A stretch of 8,989 bases of DNA from assembly GCA_023415595.1 (NCBI GenBank), contig JAEZJW010000209.1, positions 1 through 8,989 of the forward strand, in the 5' to 3' direction. Position numbers and translations under genes: made by a program. The notes under the pieces were generated by a model. That model was not told the DNA's origin, did not search any database, and saw only the letters and a list, made by a program, of their open reading frames with translations. The first letter of the stretch is position 1, and each line of letters starts with the position of its first letter. Shown piece after piece: positions 1-5,433 of the stretch. Source of the stretch: Bacillota bacterium (GTDB taxonomy: Bacteria > Bacillota > Clostridia > Lachnospirales > Lachnospiraceae).

Positions 1-572
1 GTACGGACATGTCCCTCCGGGGCAAGGCCTCCGAGATCATCAAGATATCCCTGGACATCCCGGTAATCATCCATCTTCTGAACGGTTGACGGCTCCGTAT
101 CATAAGGCCCGAGATGCATCACCTGGACACAGAGACCCTCCCGGAAGCTTTCCAACCGGGCAAGCTCCACAGCCAGCTCAGGCTTTTTCTTTCTAATGGT
201 GTCCTTGGCTGCATTGAAGATTTCCTTGGTAATAAAATCAGGTTGGCGGACCATGGAGCACCACCGGTAATTATCCTTTTTCGTAATATCCTTATTCTCC
301 AGGTCATCAAACCACCATAAGCCCTCCAAAGGAGGTACAGTATAGTCCATATAACCTTCCAGGGTGTCAGGGGCGGCCTTTAACCCCATTTTATTCGTAT
401 AACAGAGAGAATACAGCACCTCCACTGCTCTTTGATACTCACCTCCCGGTGTATTGGGGTTACCTTTTCCGTCCACCATGATAAACTGCATCGGTGGGAC
501 ATCGATGATCGAGGGAGAGGTTTTAGGAGAGTAGAGCTCCGGGTATTTCTTCTTAAGATCTAATTTATCCAT
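1..572 (-). CDS. GyrI-like small-molecule-binding domain protein (3' end cut off by window edge)
   Basis: The first 190 codons are visible and no stop is reached before the window edge. The protein starts MDKLDLKKKYPELY and carries the FIMVDGKGNPN segment (about residues 30-40) and a YTVPPLEGLWW segment (about 76-86). This pattern is typical of stand-alone GyrI-like/SOUL-type domain proteins of Firmicutes, which are usually a little over 200 residues, so perhaps 15-25 residues are missing. The family binds small hydrophobic or cationic molecules, and the fold is shared with the ligand domains of BmrR and Rob. No signal peptide or membrane segment is seen, so it is probably cytosolic. The start at 572 is supported by GGAAG at 581-585, eight bases upstream. 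It lies 106 bp downstream of the WYL regulator on the same strand but has its own palindrome and promoter-like sequence, so it may be transcribed both with the regulator and alone. The ligand is unknown. Confidence 0.85.
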   Translation of the reverse strand, partial: MDKLDLKKKYPELYSPKTSPSIIDVPPMQFIMVDGKGNPNTPGGEYQRAVEVLYSLCYTNKMGLKAAPDTLEGYMDYTVPPLEGLWWFDDLENKDITKKDNYRWCSMVRQPDFITKEIFNAAKDTIRKKKPELAVELARLESFREGLCVQVMHLGPYDTEPSTVQKMDDYRDVQGYLDDLGGLAPEGHVR

Positions 573-636
573 GATTTTATCTTCCTTTCTTATCCCGGAG
601 AGTTCATTCTCTAAGTGATATCTTACTCCGGATACT

Positions 637-665
637 CTTATAAAGTGAAGATATCATAGGTAATA
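637..665 (-). promoter_or_regulatory. Predicted promoter of the GyrI-like gene
   Basis: On the minus strand a -10-like TATAAG lies at 642-637. Seventeen bases upstream is a poor -35 (TATTAC, 665-660) that touches the proximal arm of the palindrome at 663-684. The predicted transcript starts near 630, giving a leader of about 58 nt. The leader contains complementary CCGGAG and CTCCGG blocks (595-600 and 626-631). The weak -35 next to an operator would suit activation, but repression is equally possible. This is inference from motif spacing. Confidence 0.45.
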
Positions 666-684
666 TGACAGCTGTTTGTCATAT
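663..684. promoter_or_regulatory. Palindromic operator copy 1 (ATATGACA-N6-TGTCATAT)
   Basis: The arms 663-670 and 677-684 are perfect 8-bp inverted repeats around a 6-bp spacer. The site overlaps the TGA stop codon of the WYL regulator (679-681) and lies just upstream of the GyrI-like gene. The same arms and spacer length recur at 1724-1745, while the two spacers differ. That is the pattern expected of a dimeric protein-binding site. The WYL regulator encoded between the two copies is the natural candidate binder, but this is inferred. Confidence 0.7.
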
Positions 685-1617
685 ATTATAGATTTCATTT
701 ATTTTTTTAACTCTTCTAGCTAATTCCTGTCTGACCTCTTCCGGTTCCAGAACCTCAACCTGATCCTCATAGGACAGCAGGAAACCATATAACCATGCCG
801 CAGGCTGCATCCGGGAACGGACCAGGAAGCTTCCATCTTCCAACCTTGTCACGTCTTCCTTCGGATATTCATCATAGACACGGAATGCCATGGAAGCGGC
901 CACCTTCAGGGTGATCAGCATCGGTTCCACGGAGTTGGGCCATTGTCTTATTTCATCCGTTCCGTCATGAGCAGGCTCCGATTTCCTGGCGGTATCAGAG
1001 GGACGAACCTCGAAGGTCTCCTCAGATACCTTTAACTCCTCCATCCGGGAAACCTTAAAATAACGTACGGACTGCTTCTCCAGACAATAACCGGACAGAT
1101 ACCAGGCCTGTCCCCTAAAGACAAGCTTTACAGGTTCTGCAACTCGAGAGGACTCGTGCCCATAGGAGTTATAATACCGGAACGAGATGACCTTACGATT
1201 TAAGATGGCATCCTTTAGCTGTGTGAACTTCAGACGATCCCCCTCCCTGCTGTTCCAATAGGAGAAATCCTCCTCGATCCAATTGGGATTCTCAGTCTGG
1301 AATAGGGAGCTAAGCTTAGAAAGGGTAGAAGCTGCACCTCCATAGCTGGTTGCCCCAATCCCCTGCAAAGCAGACAAAATATCTTTCTGTTCCTGCTCCG
1401 TCAGAACGGATTTATTCAGGATGAACTGATCCATCAGGCAGATTCCGCCACCCTTACCCCGGTTGGCATAGACCGGGATTCCTGCCTCGCTTAAGGTCTC
1501 GATATCCCGATAGATGGTTCTCTGGGATACTTCAAAATGTTCTGCAAGCTCCTTCGCTGTCACATTCTTTTTCTTTAACAGAATATATACGATTTCAAAC
1601 AAACGATTGATTTGCAT
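679..1617 (-). CDS. DeoR/YafY-type HTH transcriptional regulator with WYL domain
   Basis: A 312-residue DNA-binding regulator. Residues about 5-58 form a winged HTH (HTH_11 type) with recognition helix SQRTIYRDIETLSEAGIPV. The WYL domain spans about 140-205 and has the literal W-Y-L at 172-174 (GQAWYLSGYC). A C-terminal WCX-like segment covers about 233-305. Length and domain order match the common YafY/WYL family, whose WYL domain senses ligands. An in-frame start 10 codons upstream (1647) is possible, but the start at 1617 is preferred because AAGGAGG lies five bases before it. It is divergent from the exporter gene and followed on the same strand by the GyrI-like gene. A palindrome occurs at both ends of this gene, which suggests autoregulation and control of its neighbour. 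Ligand and direction of control cannot be read from the sequence. Confidence 0.92.
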   Translation of the reverse strand: MQINRLFEIVYILLKKKNVTAKELAEHFEVSQRTIYRDIETLSEAGIPVYANRGKGGGICLMDQFILNKSVLTEQEQKDILSALQGIGATSYGGAASTLSKLSSLFQTENPNWIEEDFSYWNSREGDRLKFTQLKDAILNRKVISFRYYNSYGHESSRVAEPVKLVFRGQAWYLSGYCLEKQSVRYFKVSRMEELKVSEETFEVRPSDTARKSEPAHDGTDEIRQWPNSVEPMLITLKVAASMAFRVYDEYPKEDVTRLEDGSFLVRSRMQPAAWLYGFLLSYEDQVEVLEPEEVRQELARRVKKINEIYNI

Positions 1618-1622
1618 CCTAT

Positions 1623-1629
1623 CCTCCTT
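1623..1629 (-). promoter_or_regulatory. Ribosome binding site fixing the WYL regulator start
   Basis: AAGGAGG on the minus strand with a five-base gap to the ATG at 1617. It favours this start over the upstream in-frame start at 1647. Confidence 0.8.
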
Positions 1630-1697
1630 GCTGCTCGGACTAACCACACTGGTATTATATTTTCACTATAATTAGTTTTAGGAAAAATTATTGTATG

Positions 1698-1726
1698 ATC
1701 ATAAATATATTTTATCAGAGTAAATA
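1698..1726 (-). promoter_or_regulatory. Predicted promoter of the WYL regulator
   Basis: On the minus strand TATGAT (1703-1698) lies 17 bases from TATTTA (1726-1721), which touches the palindrome at 1724-1745. The -10 begins 21 bases from the inner edge of the palindrome, exactly as at the GyrI-like gene. Two alternatives on the same strand are TTGTCA (1732-1727) with a 17-bp spacer to TATATT (1709-1704), whose -35 lies inside the palindrome, and a perfect TATAAT at 1659-1654 with no good -35. Which one is used cannot be decided from sequence. Confidence 0.4.
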
Positions 1727-1745
1727 TGACAATGCAATGTCATAT
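1724..1745. promoter_or_regulatory. Palindromic operator copy 2 (ATATGACA-N6-TGTCATAT)
   Basis: Perfect 8-bp arms at 1724-1731 and 1738-1745 surround the spacer ATGCAA. The arms and spacing are identical to those at 663-684. It lies in the divergent WYL/exporter intergenic region. It is close to the predicted WYL promoter but about 87 bp upstream of the predicted exporter transcription start, so direct control of the regulator is better supported than control of the exporter. Confidence 0.7.
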
Positions 1746-1797
1746 CTGCGATACAGATTTGGAGAAACCTAAGAAAGTCGTTTCTTACGGTTTGCTG

Positions 1798-1826
1798 TTG
1801 ATAATAAGGGTAGAAAAGCTTATGAT
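1798..1826 (+). promoter_or_regulatory. Predicted sigma-A promoter of the exporter genes
   Basis: TTGATA (1798-1803), a 17-bp spacer and TATGAT (1821-1826) match the housekeeping consensus well. A start near 1833 would give a leader of about 22 nt containing AAGGAAGGGAGG (1834-1845), which lies nine bases from the ATG at 1855. Confidence 0.65.
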
Positions 1827-1854
1827 AGAGTACAAGGAAGGGAGGTAATTCCTT

Positions 1855-2367
1855 ATGAAAAAAATCATGATAAAACCGGCTCAAGCTTTATTCCTGCTGA
1901 AGGTAGCCATCGGCTCTGCCATCTCCATCTGGATCGCGGGCAGCTTTGGGCTTCTGTACAGTCCCTCTGCCGGTATCATTACTCTGCTTACTATTCAGAA
2001 TACGAGAAGGGAGACTTTATCCATTGCAGTAAGAAGGCTATTATCTTTTCTGTTATCCATCCTTATTGCCTTCATCGTATTTTCCCTGATGGGATATAAC
2101 TTTGCGGCTTTCGGAGTGTTTCTTCTGTTCTTTGTCGGCTTCTGCATCGCATTCGGTTTAAAGGACGGGATATCGATGAATGCTGTCCTGATGACACATT
2201 TTCTGATTGAAGAGCATATGAAGCCTGCCCTGATTGGAAATGAAGCTCTGCTTCTTATCATCGGCATGGGAATCGGGATTCTAATCAATATGATCATGCC
2301 AAAATACAGGGATAGAATTCGTAGGGAACAGAGAAGTAGAAGAGGAAATGAAAAGGATTATGAGTAA
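1855..2367 (+). CDS. Aromatic-acid-exporter (ArAE/FUSC-like) membrane domain protein
   Basis: A 170-residue membrane protein resembling the N-terminal half of the Firmicutes ArAE_1 family (putative aromatic acid exporters related to FUSC/AaeB). Hydrophobic segments lie at about residues 8-30, 60-80, 84-101 and 127-148, with the conserved-looking SPSAGIITLLTIQNTRRETL stretch (36-55) after the first. After residue 150 it becomes strongly basic (KYRDRIRREQRSRR) and stops. In relatives the charged helix after the last membrane segment continues into a cytosolic C-terminal domain. Here that domain is a separate ORF in the +1 frame starting at 2348. The gene is divergent from the WYL regulator and has a good promoter. 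A role in export of a small organic acid or toxic compound follows from the family; the substrate is unknown. It may work with the next ORF as a two-chain protein, or be half of a broken gene. Confidence 0.75.
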   Translation: MKKIMIKPAQALFLLKVAIGSAISIWIAGSFGLLYSPSAGIITLLTIQNTRRETLSIAVRRLLSFLLSILIAFIVFSLMGYNFAAFGVFLLFFVGFCIAFGLKDGISMNAVLMTHFLIEEHMKPALIGNEALLLIIGMGIGILINMIMPKYRDRIRREQRSRRGNEKDYE

Positions 2368-2986
2368 ATTGGCAGCTTTCTTAAGGAGTAAGGATGCATG
2401 CCTGATCCAGAGCTCAGGACAAGAATCTCCCGGTGCTACCAAAAAAGATGAACTGAAATTTAATGATGCTGCCATAGTGATCGGACGCGATTCTGCCGAG
2501 GCTGTGATCCACAGGATAAAGGAGGAGTCAGAGAACAACACAGAATCTCTTTTCAACGGGCTGGATGTGATGCTGGAAGGACTGCTCATCAAAGCCTATG
2601 AGGATACCGGCAATACCGTATTGAATAATACGAAATATCTGGTCGCTTATCTGGAGATGAGAAAGCTGCAGGTAGAGGTACTGAAAAGCATAGCAGGACA
2701 TATCGGTACAATTCCGGTTATCCTGCGCCAATCCCTGCCGATGGCCGATTTTATGGAGCACATCGCAGCTTCCTTCCATGAACTGAATAATGTCGTAGGA
2801 CTGCTTGCAGAACTGGAAGAATTAAATCAACATTATAAGAAGGAAGCCTTACCGGTGACCCGTGAGGAATTCGAATACAGAGCTATATTATATCAGGTCC
2901 TGAAGGAACTGGAATATTTCCTGCTTTTAAAAAGAAATTTTGTCCGTGAACTTGAGAATAAGAATATGAAATCCTATTGGAGCTAA
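2348..2986 (+). CDS. Soluble C-terminal domain of ArAE-type exporter, in a separate overlapping frame
   Basis: A 212-residue hydrophilic, mainly helical protein without membrane segments. Residues about 70-205 resemble the ArAE_1 C-terminal domain, for example KAYEDTGNTVL (82-92), YLEMRKLQVEVLK (101-113) and LPVTREEFEYRA (168-179). The frame is open upstream back to 2294 and would read EVEEE just before the first Met, continuing the charged helix of the membrane ORF. This suggests the two were once one protein and that a +1 change near 2332-2335 separated them. Two starts are possible: ATG 2348 has only AGAGG two or three bases upstream, and ATG 2360 has AAAGG three bases upstream. Both are poor, so translation would probably depend on coupling to termination at 2367. 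Residues about 15-60 look like an extra hydrophilic insertion compared with my memory of the family. Confidence 0.7.
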   Translation: MKRIMSKLAAFLRSKDACLIQSSGQESPGATKKDELKFNDAAIVIGRDSAEAVIHRIKEESENNTESLFNGLDVMLEGLLIKAYEDTGNTVLNNTKYLVAYLEMRKLQVEVLKSIAGHIGTIPVILRQSLPMADFMEHIAASFHELNNVVGLLAELEELNQHYKKEALPVTREEFEYRAILYQVLKELEYFLLLKRNFVRELENKNMKSYWS

Positions 2987-3076
2987 AACAGATGCATGAC
3001 AATCTCTGAATAAAAGCTGTTACTTATCGCATAATACTATGGAAGATTAACTTTAGTTTTGACTAACAGGATGAAA

Positions 3077-3082
3077 GAGGAG
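3077..3082 (+). promoter_or_regulatory. Ribosome binding site fixing the tepA start
   Basis: GAGGAG lies six bases before ATG 3089. The in-frame upstream starts (TTG 3059 and ATG 3071) have no comparable site, and the site itself lies inside that upstream extension. Confidence 0.75.
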
Positions 3083-3088
3083 AAAATC

Positions 3089-3889
3089 ATGCAGAATGTC
3101 GGAAATAAAAATCAGAATCTCCAACAAGGAAGGGCAGGTCAGGAAGAAATCGTAAATGCCGGCCGTAAAAGAAATGACAGGCCGGAAAAGAGCGAGGAGC
3201 AGGAGAAGGTAGTCAAACAGAATGAGGACCTAAAGGATCAGAAAATCAGTGAATACGGCCAAACTGTCCTGGAGAACGGAAATAAGGAACATAAAATCCA
3301 TCTGTTATCCATTATCGGTGAGATTGAAGGCCATGAGGTTCTTCCACAGCATAATAAGACTACCAAATACGAGCATGTACTTCCTCAACTAGCTGCAATC
3401 GAGGATTCTACGGATATTGACGGACTGTTAATTCTGATTAATACGGTCGGTGGAGATGTGGAAGCCGGTTTGGCAATTGCAGAAATGATTGCTTCTTTAA
3501 GTAAACCTACCGTAACCCTGGTGCTCGGAGGCAGCCATTCCATCGGCGTACCGCTTGCTGTTTCGGCCAATTATAGCTATATTGTTCCTACTGCTACGAT
3601 GTTTATCCATCCGGTCAGGATGAATGGTACCGTCATCGGAGTTACCCAGACCTTTGAATATTTTGAGAAGATTCAGGATCGGATCATACGGTTCGTGGTG
3701 GACCATTCCAATATTACCTATGATGATTTCAGGAACCTGATGCTGGATACGAGCCAGCTGGCGAAGGATGTAGGATCCATTTTAGTCGGTGAGGAGACAG
3801 TGAAGAAGGGTATCATAAATGAAGTAGGCGGAATTAAAGAAGCTCTGGCAAAGATCAATTCAATGATTGACAGCAAGAATACCCAATGA
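3089..3889 (+). CDS. tepA: TepA-like Clp-fold (SDH clan) serine peptidase
   Basis: A 266-residue ClpP-related peptidase of the translocation-enhancing protein TepA/YmfB type. The first 60 residues are hydrophilic and rich in Gln, Lys and Glu. The Clp fold begins near residue 70 (KIHLLSIIGEIEGHE). The INTVGGDVEAGLAIAEMI stretch (117-134) matches the ClpP oxyanion region. The nucleophile is S151 in GGSHSIG and the histidine is H174 in FIHPVRMNG. The third residue is probably D227 in KDVGSIL, though that alignment is less certain. No signal peptide or membrane segment is seen. In Bacillus, tepA lies just upstream of ylzJ and spoIIIE and has been linked to preprotein translocation. Here ylzJ follows after 25 bp, which supports both the identity and a shared transcript. 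I see no convincing promoter in 2987-3088, only an AT-rich ATAATACTAT near 3031-3040, and no terminator for the preceding gene. Confidence 0.88.
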   Translation: MQNVGNKNQNLQQGRAGQEEIVNAGRKRNDRPEKSEEQEKVVKQNEDLKDQKISEYGQTVLENGNKEHKIHLLSIIGEIEGHEVLPQHNKTTKYEHVLPQLAAIEDSTDIDGLLILINTVGGDVEAGLAIAEMIASLSKPTVTLVLGGSHSIGVPLAVSANYSYIVPTATMFIHPVRMNGTVIGVTQTFEYFEKIQDRIIRFVVDHSNITYDDFRNLMLDTSQLAKDVGSILVGEETVKKGIINEVGGIKEALAKINSMIDSKNTQ

Positions 3890-3914
3890 TTCTATAAGGA
3901 AGGGTGGGATTAGC

Positions 3915-4166
3915 ATGTTATATACCTCGGTTCCTCTGGAAAGAATTTATCATAATTTCAGTGAAAATGATAAGCCGAAAGCAAAGGATGGCCAGACCGA
4001 TCAAAAGCCGGATGCAAATGAGGATTATAAAGAAGTCATGTTGAAGCATGGCAGACTTGTTACTAAACGGGATGGAGATAATTATGTAATACAGAAGGTA
4101 TATTCCACCGATATGGGGGATTACCTGAACGATCAATATTCTCCCGGGAAAATGTATAAAGAATAA
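3915..4166 (+). CDS. ylzJ: YlzJ-like family protein
   Basis: A small 83-residue cytosolic protein. The C-terminal stretch VIQKVYSTDMGDYLNDQYSPG (58-78) has the STD...YLNDQ..PG signature of the YlzJ family. The N-terminal LYTSVPLERIYHN also fits, and the middle (residues 17-38) is a polar Lys/Asp/Gln-rich linker. The start at 3915 is chosen over an in-frame upstream start at 3867 that would overlap tepA, because AAGGAAGGGTGG lies about seven bases before it. The molecular function of YlzJ is not known. Its value as a marker is positional: in Bacillus it lies between tepA and spoIIIE. Here ftsK/spoIIIE comes 1.27 kb downstream, with uppP and a palindromic element in between. Confidence 0.85.
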   Translation: MLYTSVPLERIYHNFSENDKPKAKDGQTDQKPDANEDYKEVMLKHGRLVTKRDGDNYVIQKVYSTDMGDYLNDQYSPGKMYKE

Positions 4167-4169
4167 TTC

Positions 4170-4445
4170 AGACACCTGAAGGACATGAAGGATGGTAAAA
4201 CATCAGACTTAGGGTGTTACTATTCAGCCTGACACTGTTATCTACAGGACCAGGGAGGAAATGTTCCCATGGATGAGACGCTCCCGCTTAGATGCATTAC
4301 GTAACGGTACATAAGGTTCTGAAATACAGAACCTAAGTACCGACGAATGCATATACTCACCATGGAAATCATTTCTCCCTGGTCCTGAGCCATATACTCA
4401 GAATAAGGCTGAATAGTAACATTAACCACCACAGGTGTTTTTTTT
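4170..4445 (+). terminator. Terminator-like outer stem with T8 tract enclosing the palindrome
   Basis: ACACCTG at 4172-4178 is complementary to CAGGTGT at 4432-4438. With a G-U and an A-U pair the stem reaches nine base pairs (4170-4178 with 4432-4440). Eight T residues follow directly (4438-4445), as in an intrinsic terminator for tepA-ylzJ. The unusual point is the loop of more than 250 nt, almost all of it the palindrome at 4212-4421. A very short local alternative, CACC-ACA-GGTG, uses the same 3' side. The next promoter begins two bases after the T tract, which fits a transcription boundary here. Confidence 0.5.
4212..4421. repeat. About 210-bp imperfect palindrome, MITE-like element or long-hairpin RNA
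   Basis: The outer arms GTTACTATTCAGCCT (4216-4230) and AGGCTGAATAGTAAC (4406-4420) are perfect over 15 bp. Further nested pairs are AGGACCAGGGAG (4246-4257) with 4375-4386, AAATG (4259-4263) with 4370-4374, CCATGG (4267-4272) with 4360-4365, ATGCATT (4292-4298) with 4346-4352, CGGTAC (4305-4310) with 4337-4342, and AGGTTCTG (4314-4321) with 4327-4334 around a five-base AAATA loop. The trinucleotide TTA flanks both sides (4209-4211 and 4422-4424), which could be a target duplication. No credible ORF lies inside. A non-autonomous palindromic insertion is the simplest explanation, and a structured RNA is the alternative. No second copy exists in this window. Confidence 0.75.
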
Positions 4446-4446
4446 A

Positions 4447-4475
4447 TTGCATATCATTTTTATAAAAGGTATAAT
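4447..4475 (+). promoter_or_regulatory. Predicted promoter of the uppP-ftsK unit
   Basis: A perfect TATAAT (4470-4475) lies 17 bp after TTGCAT (4447-4452), a weak -35. It follows the T tract of the upstream terminator immediately. Transcription from about 4482 would give a leader of about 72 nt. That leader contains a small GATAA/TTATC dyad just before the uppP ribosome site. Otherwise 4446-4553 holds nothing I recognise. Confidence 0.55.
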
Positions 4476-4539
4476 AAATTTTGTAAGCAGTCCATAAAAA
4501 TGGCAGCACAGCTATCTTATGGCGCGATAACACTTTATC

Positions 4540-4545
4540 AGGAGG
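4540..4545 (+). promoter_or_regulatory. Ribosome binding site fixing the uppP start
   Basis: AGGAGG with an eight-base gap to ATG 4554. It rules out the in-frame ATG at 4500, which has no such site and would add 18 residues absent from the family. Confidence 0.85.
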
Positions 4546-4553
4546 CTTTTATT

Positions 4554-5429
4554 ATGGACTTAATTAATGCAATCATCATGGGCCTGGTGCAGGGAATAGC
4601 GGAATTCCTGCCGGTGAGCAGCTCCGGCCATCTGGCTATTATGAAGCAGATTTTACATATGAATACCGATACCGGTTTATTATTTGATGTTTTACTTCAT
4701 CTGGGAACGCTGGCTGCTATTTTCGTGGCATTCTGGAAGGATATTAAGGAGCTGATTGTGGAAGGCTTCTCCATCATCGGCGATTTTATTGTAAATGTGG
4801 TACGCTTTTTTAGGAATTTAGGAGCCACTAAGAAGGTTTCCTATAAGAAGGTGATTTCAACCCCCTACAGAAGATTTGTGATGCTGATCCTTGTATCTAC
4901 CATTCCTACAGGAATTATCGGTGTTGTATTTCAGGATGCGATTGAGGTTGCCGGAATGAGTCTTTTGGTTCCCGGACTATGCCTGATTCTTACCTCCCTC
5001 CTTCTCATGATTGCTGACCGAACCACTACAGGTAAGAAGAAGGAAGAGGATTCAACCTATACAGATGCCGGACTAATCGGTATCGCACAGGGAATTGCCA
5101 CCTTACCGGGTCTTTCAAGATCAGGTACCACGATAACGGCCTGCCTGCTCCGCGGCTTTGACCGTTCCTTTGCAGTGAAGTACTCCTTCATTATGTCCAT
5201 TCCCGCCGTTCTTGGTGCGGCTGTTCTGGAGCTGAAGGATTTCTCCATGGACCAGGTGGAATCTTCCCTCTTGTCGGGATACCTGGTGGGAACCTTGATT
5301 GCGGGTGTCGTAGGTTATATCTGTATCAAGACCATGTTAAAAATCGTGAAAGGTAAGAAGTTTAAATACTTCGCTTATTATTGCTTTGCTGCCGGCCTGA
5401 TTGCCGTCATCGGGCACTTTGTAATGTAG
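4554..5429 (+). CDS. uppP: Undecaprenyl-diphosphatase (UppP/BacA type)
   Basis: A 291-residue polytopic membrane enzyme that dephosphorylates undecaprenyl pyrophosphate to the monophosphate, recycling the lipid carrier for peptidoglycan and wall polymers; raised levels are known to give bacitracin tolerance. Both family signatures are present. One is QGIAEFLPVSSSGH (13-26), with E17 and H26 and with Gln at position 13 where the E. coli enzyme has its first Glu, a common Gram-positive variant. The other is PGLSRSGTT (185-193) with R189. Hydrophobic segments fill most of the rest, with a polar loop at about 85-107 and another at 158-170. Length is normal for the family. The start at 4554 fits the usual MD-ligand N-terminus. 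ftsK starts 11 bp downstream and its ribosome site overlaps the uppP stop codon, so the two are surely cotranscribed and perhaps translationally coupled. Confidence 0.96.
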   Translation: MDLINAIIMGLVQGIAEFLPVSSSGHLAIMKQILHMNTDTGLLFDVLLHLGTLAAIFVAFWKDIKELIVEGFSIIGDFIVNVVRFFRNLGATKKVSYKKVISTPYRRFVMLILVSTIPTGIIGVVFQDAIEVAGMSLLVPGLCLILTSLLLMIADRTTTGKKKEEDSTYTDAGLIGIAQGIATLPGLSRSGTTITACLLRGFDRSFAVKYSFIMSIPAVLGAAVLELKDFSMDQVESSLLSGYLVGTLIAGVVGYICIKTMLKIVKGKKFKYFAYYCFAAGLIAVIGHFVM

Positions 5430-5433
5430 GGGG
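5428..5433 (+). promoter_or_regulatory. Ribosome binding site fixing the ftsK start
   Basis: AGGGGG overlaps the TAG stop of uppP (5427-5429) and lies seven bases before ATG 5441. The longer frame from 5381 would overlap uppP with a Cys/Arg-rich stretch unlike any FtsK N-terminus. Confidence 0.75.

Noticed and set aside
1995..2779. Minus-strand ORFs opposite the exporter genes
   Set aside because: The plus-strand proteins are recognisable family members. The antisense frames show only low-complexity Ser/Ile/Met-rich sequence.
2987..3088. Terminator between the exporter and tepA
   Set aside because: Only a 5-bp AACAG/CTGTT pairing with a 25-base loop and no T tract is visible, which is too weak to call.
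4212..4421. 6S RNA
   Set aside because: The long hairpin with internal loops is superficially similar, but I cannot identify the symmetrical central bubble or a promoter at the 5' end. It remains only a remote alternative.
4238..4432. A 64-codon minus-strand ORF across the palindrome
   Set aside because: It starts at GTG with no ribosome site, is made almost entirely of the two palindrome arms, and resembles no known protein.
4170..4445. T-box or other known riboswitch controlling uppP
   Set aside because: No T-box consensus (AGGGTGGNACCGCG) or other class I can recognise is present, and the uppP promoter-like TATAAT lies downstream of the T tract rather than upstream of the structure.
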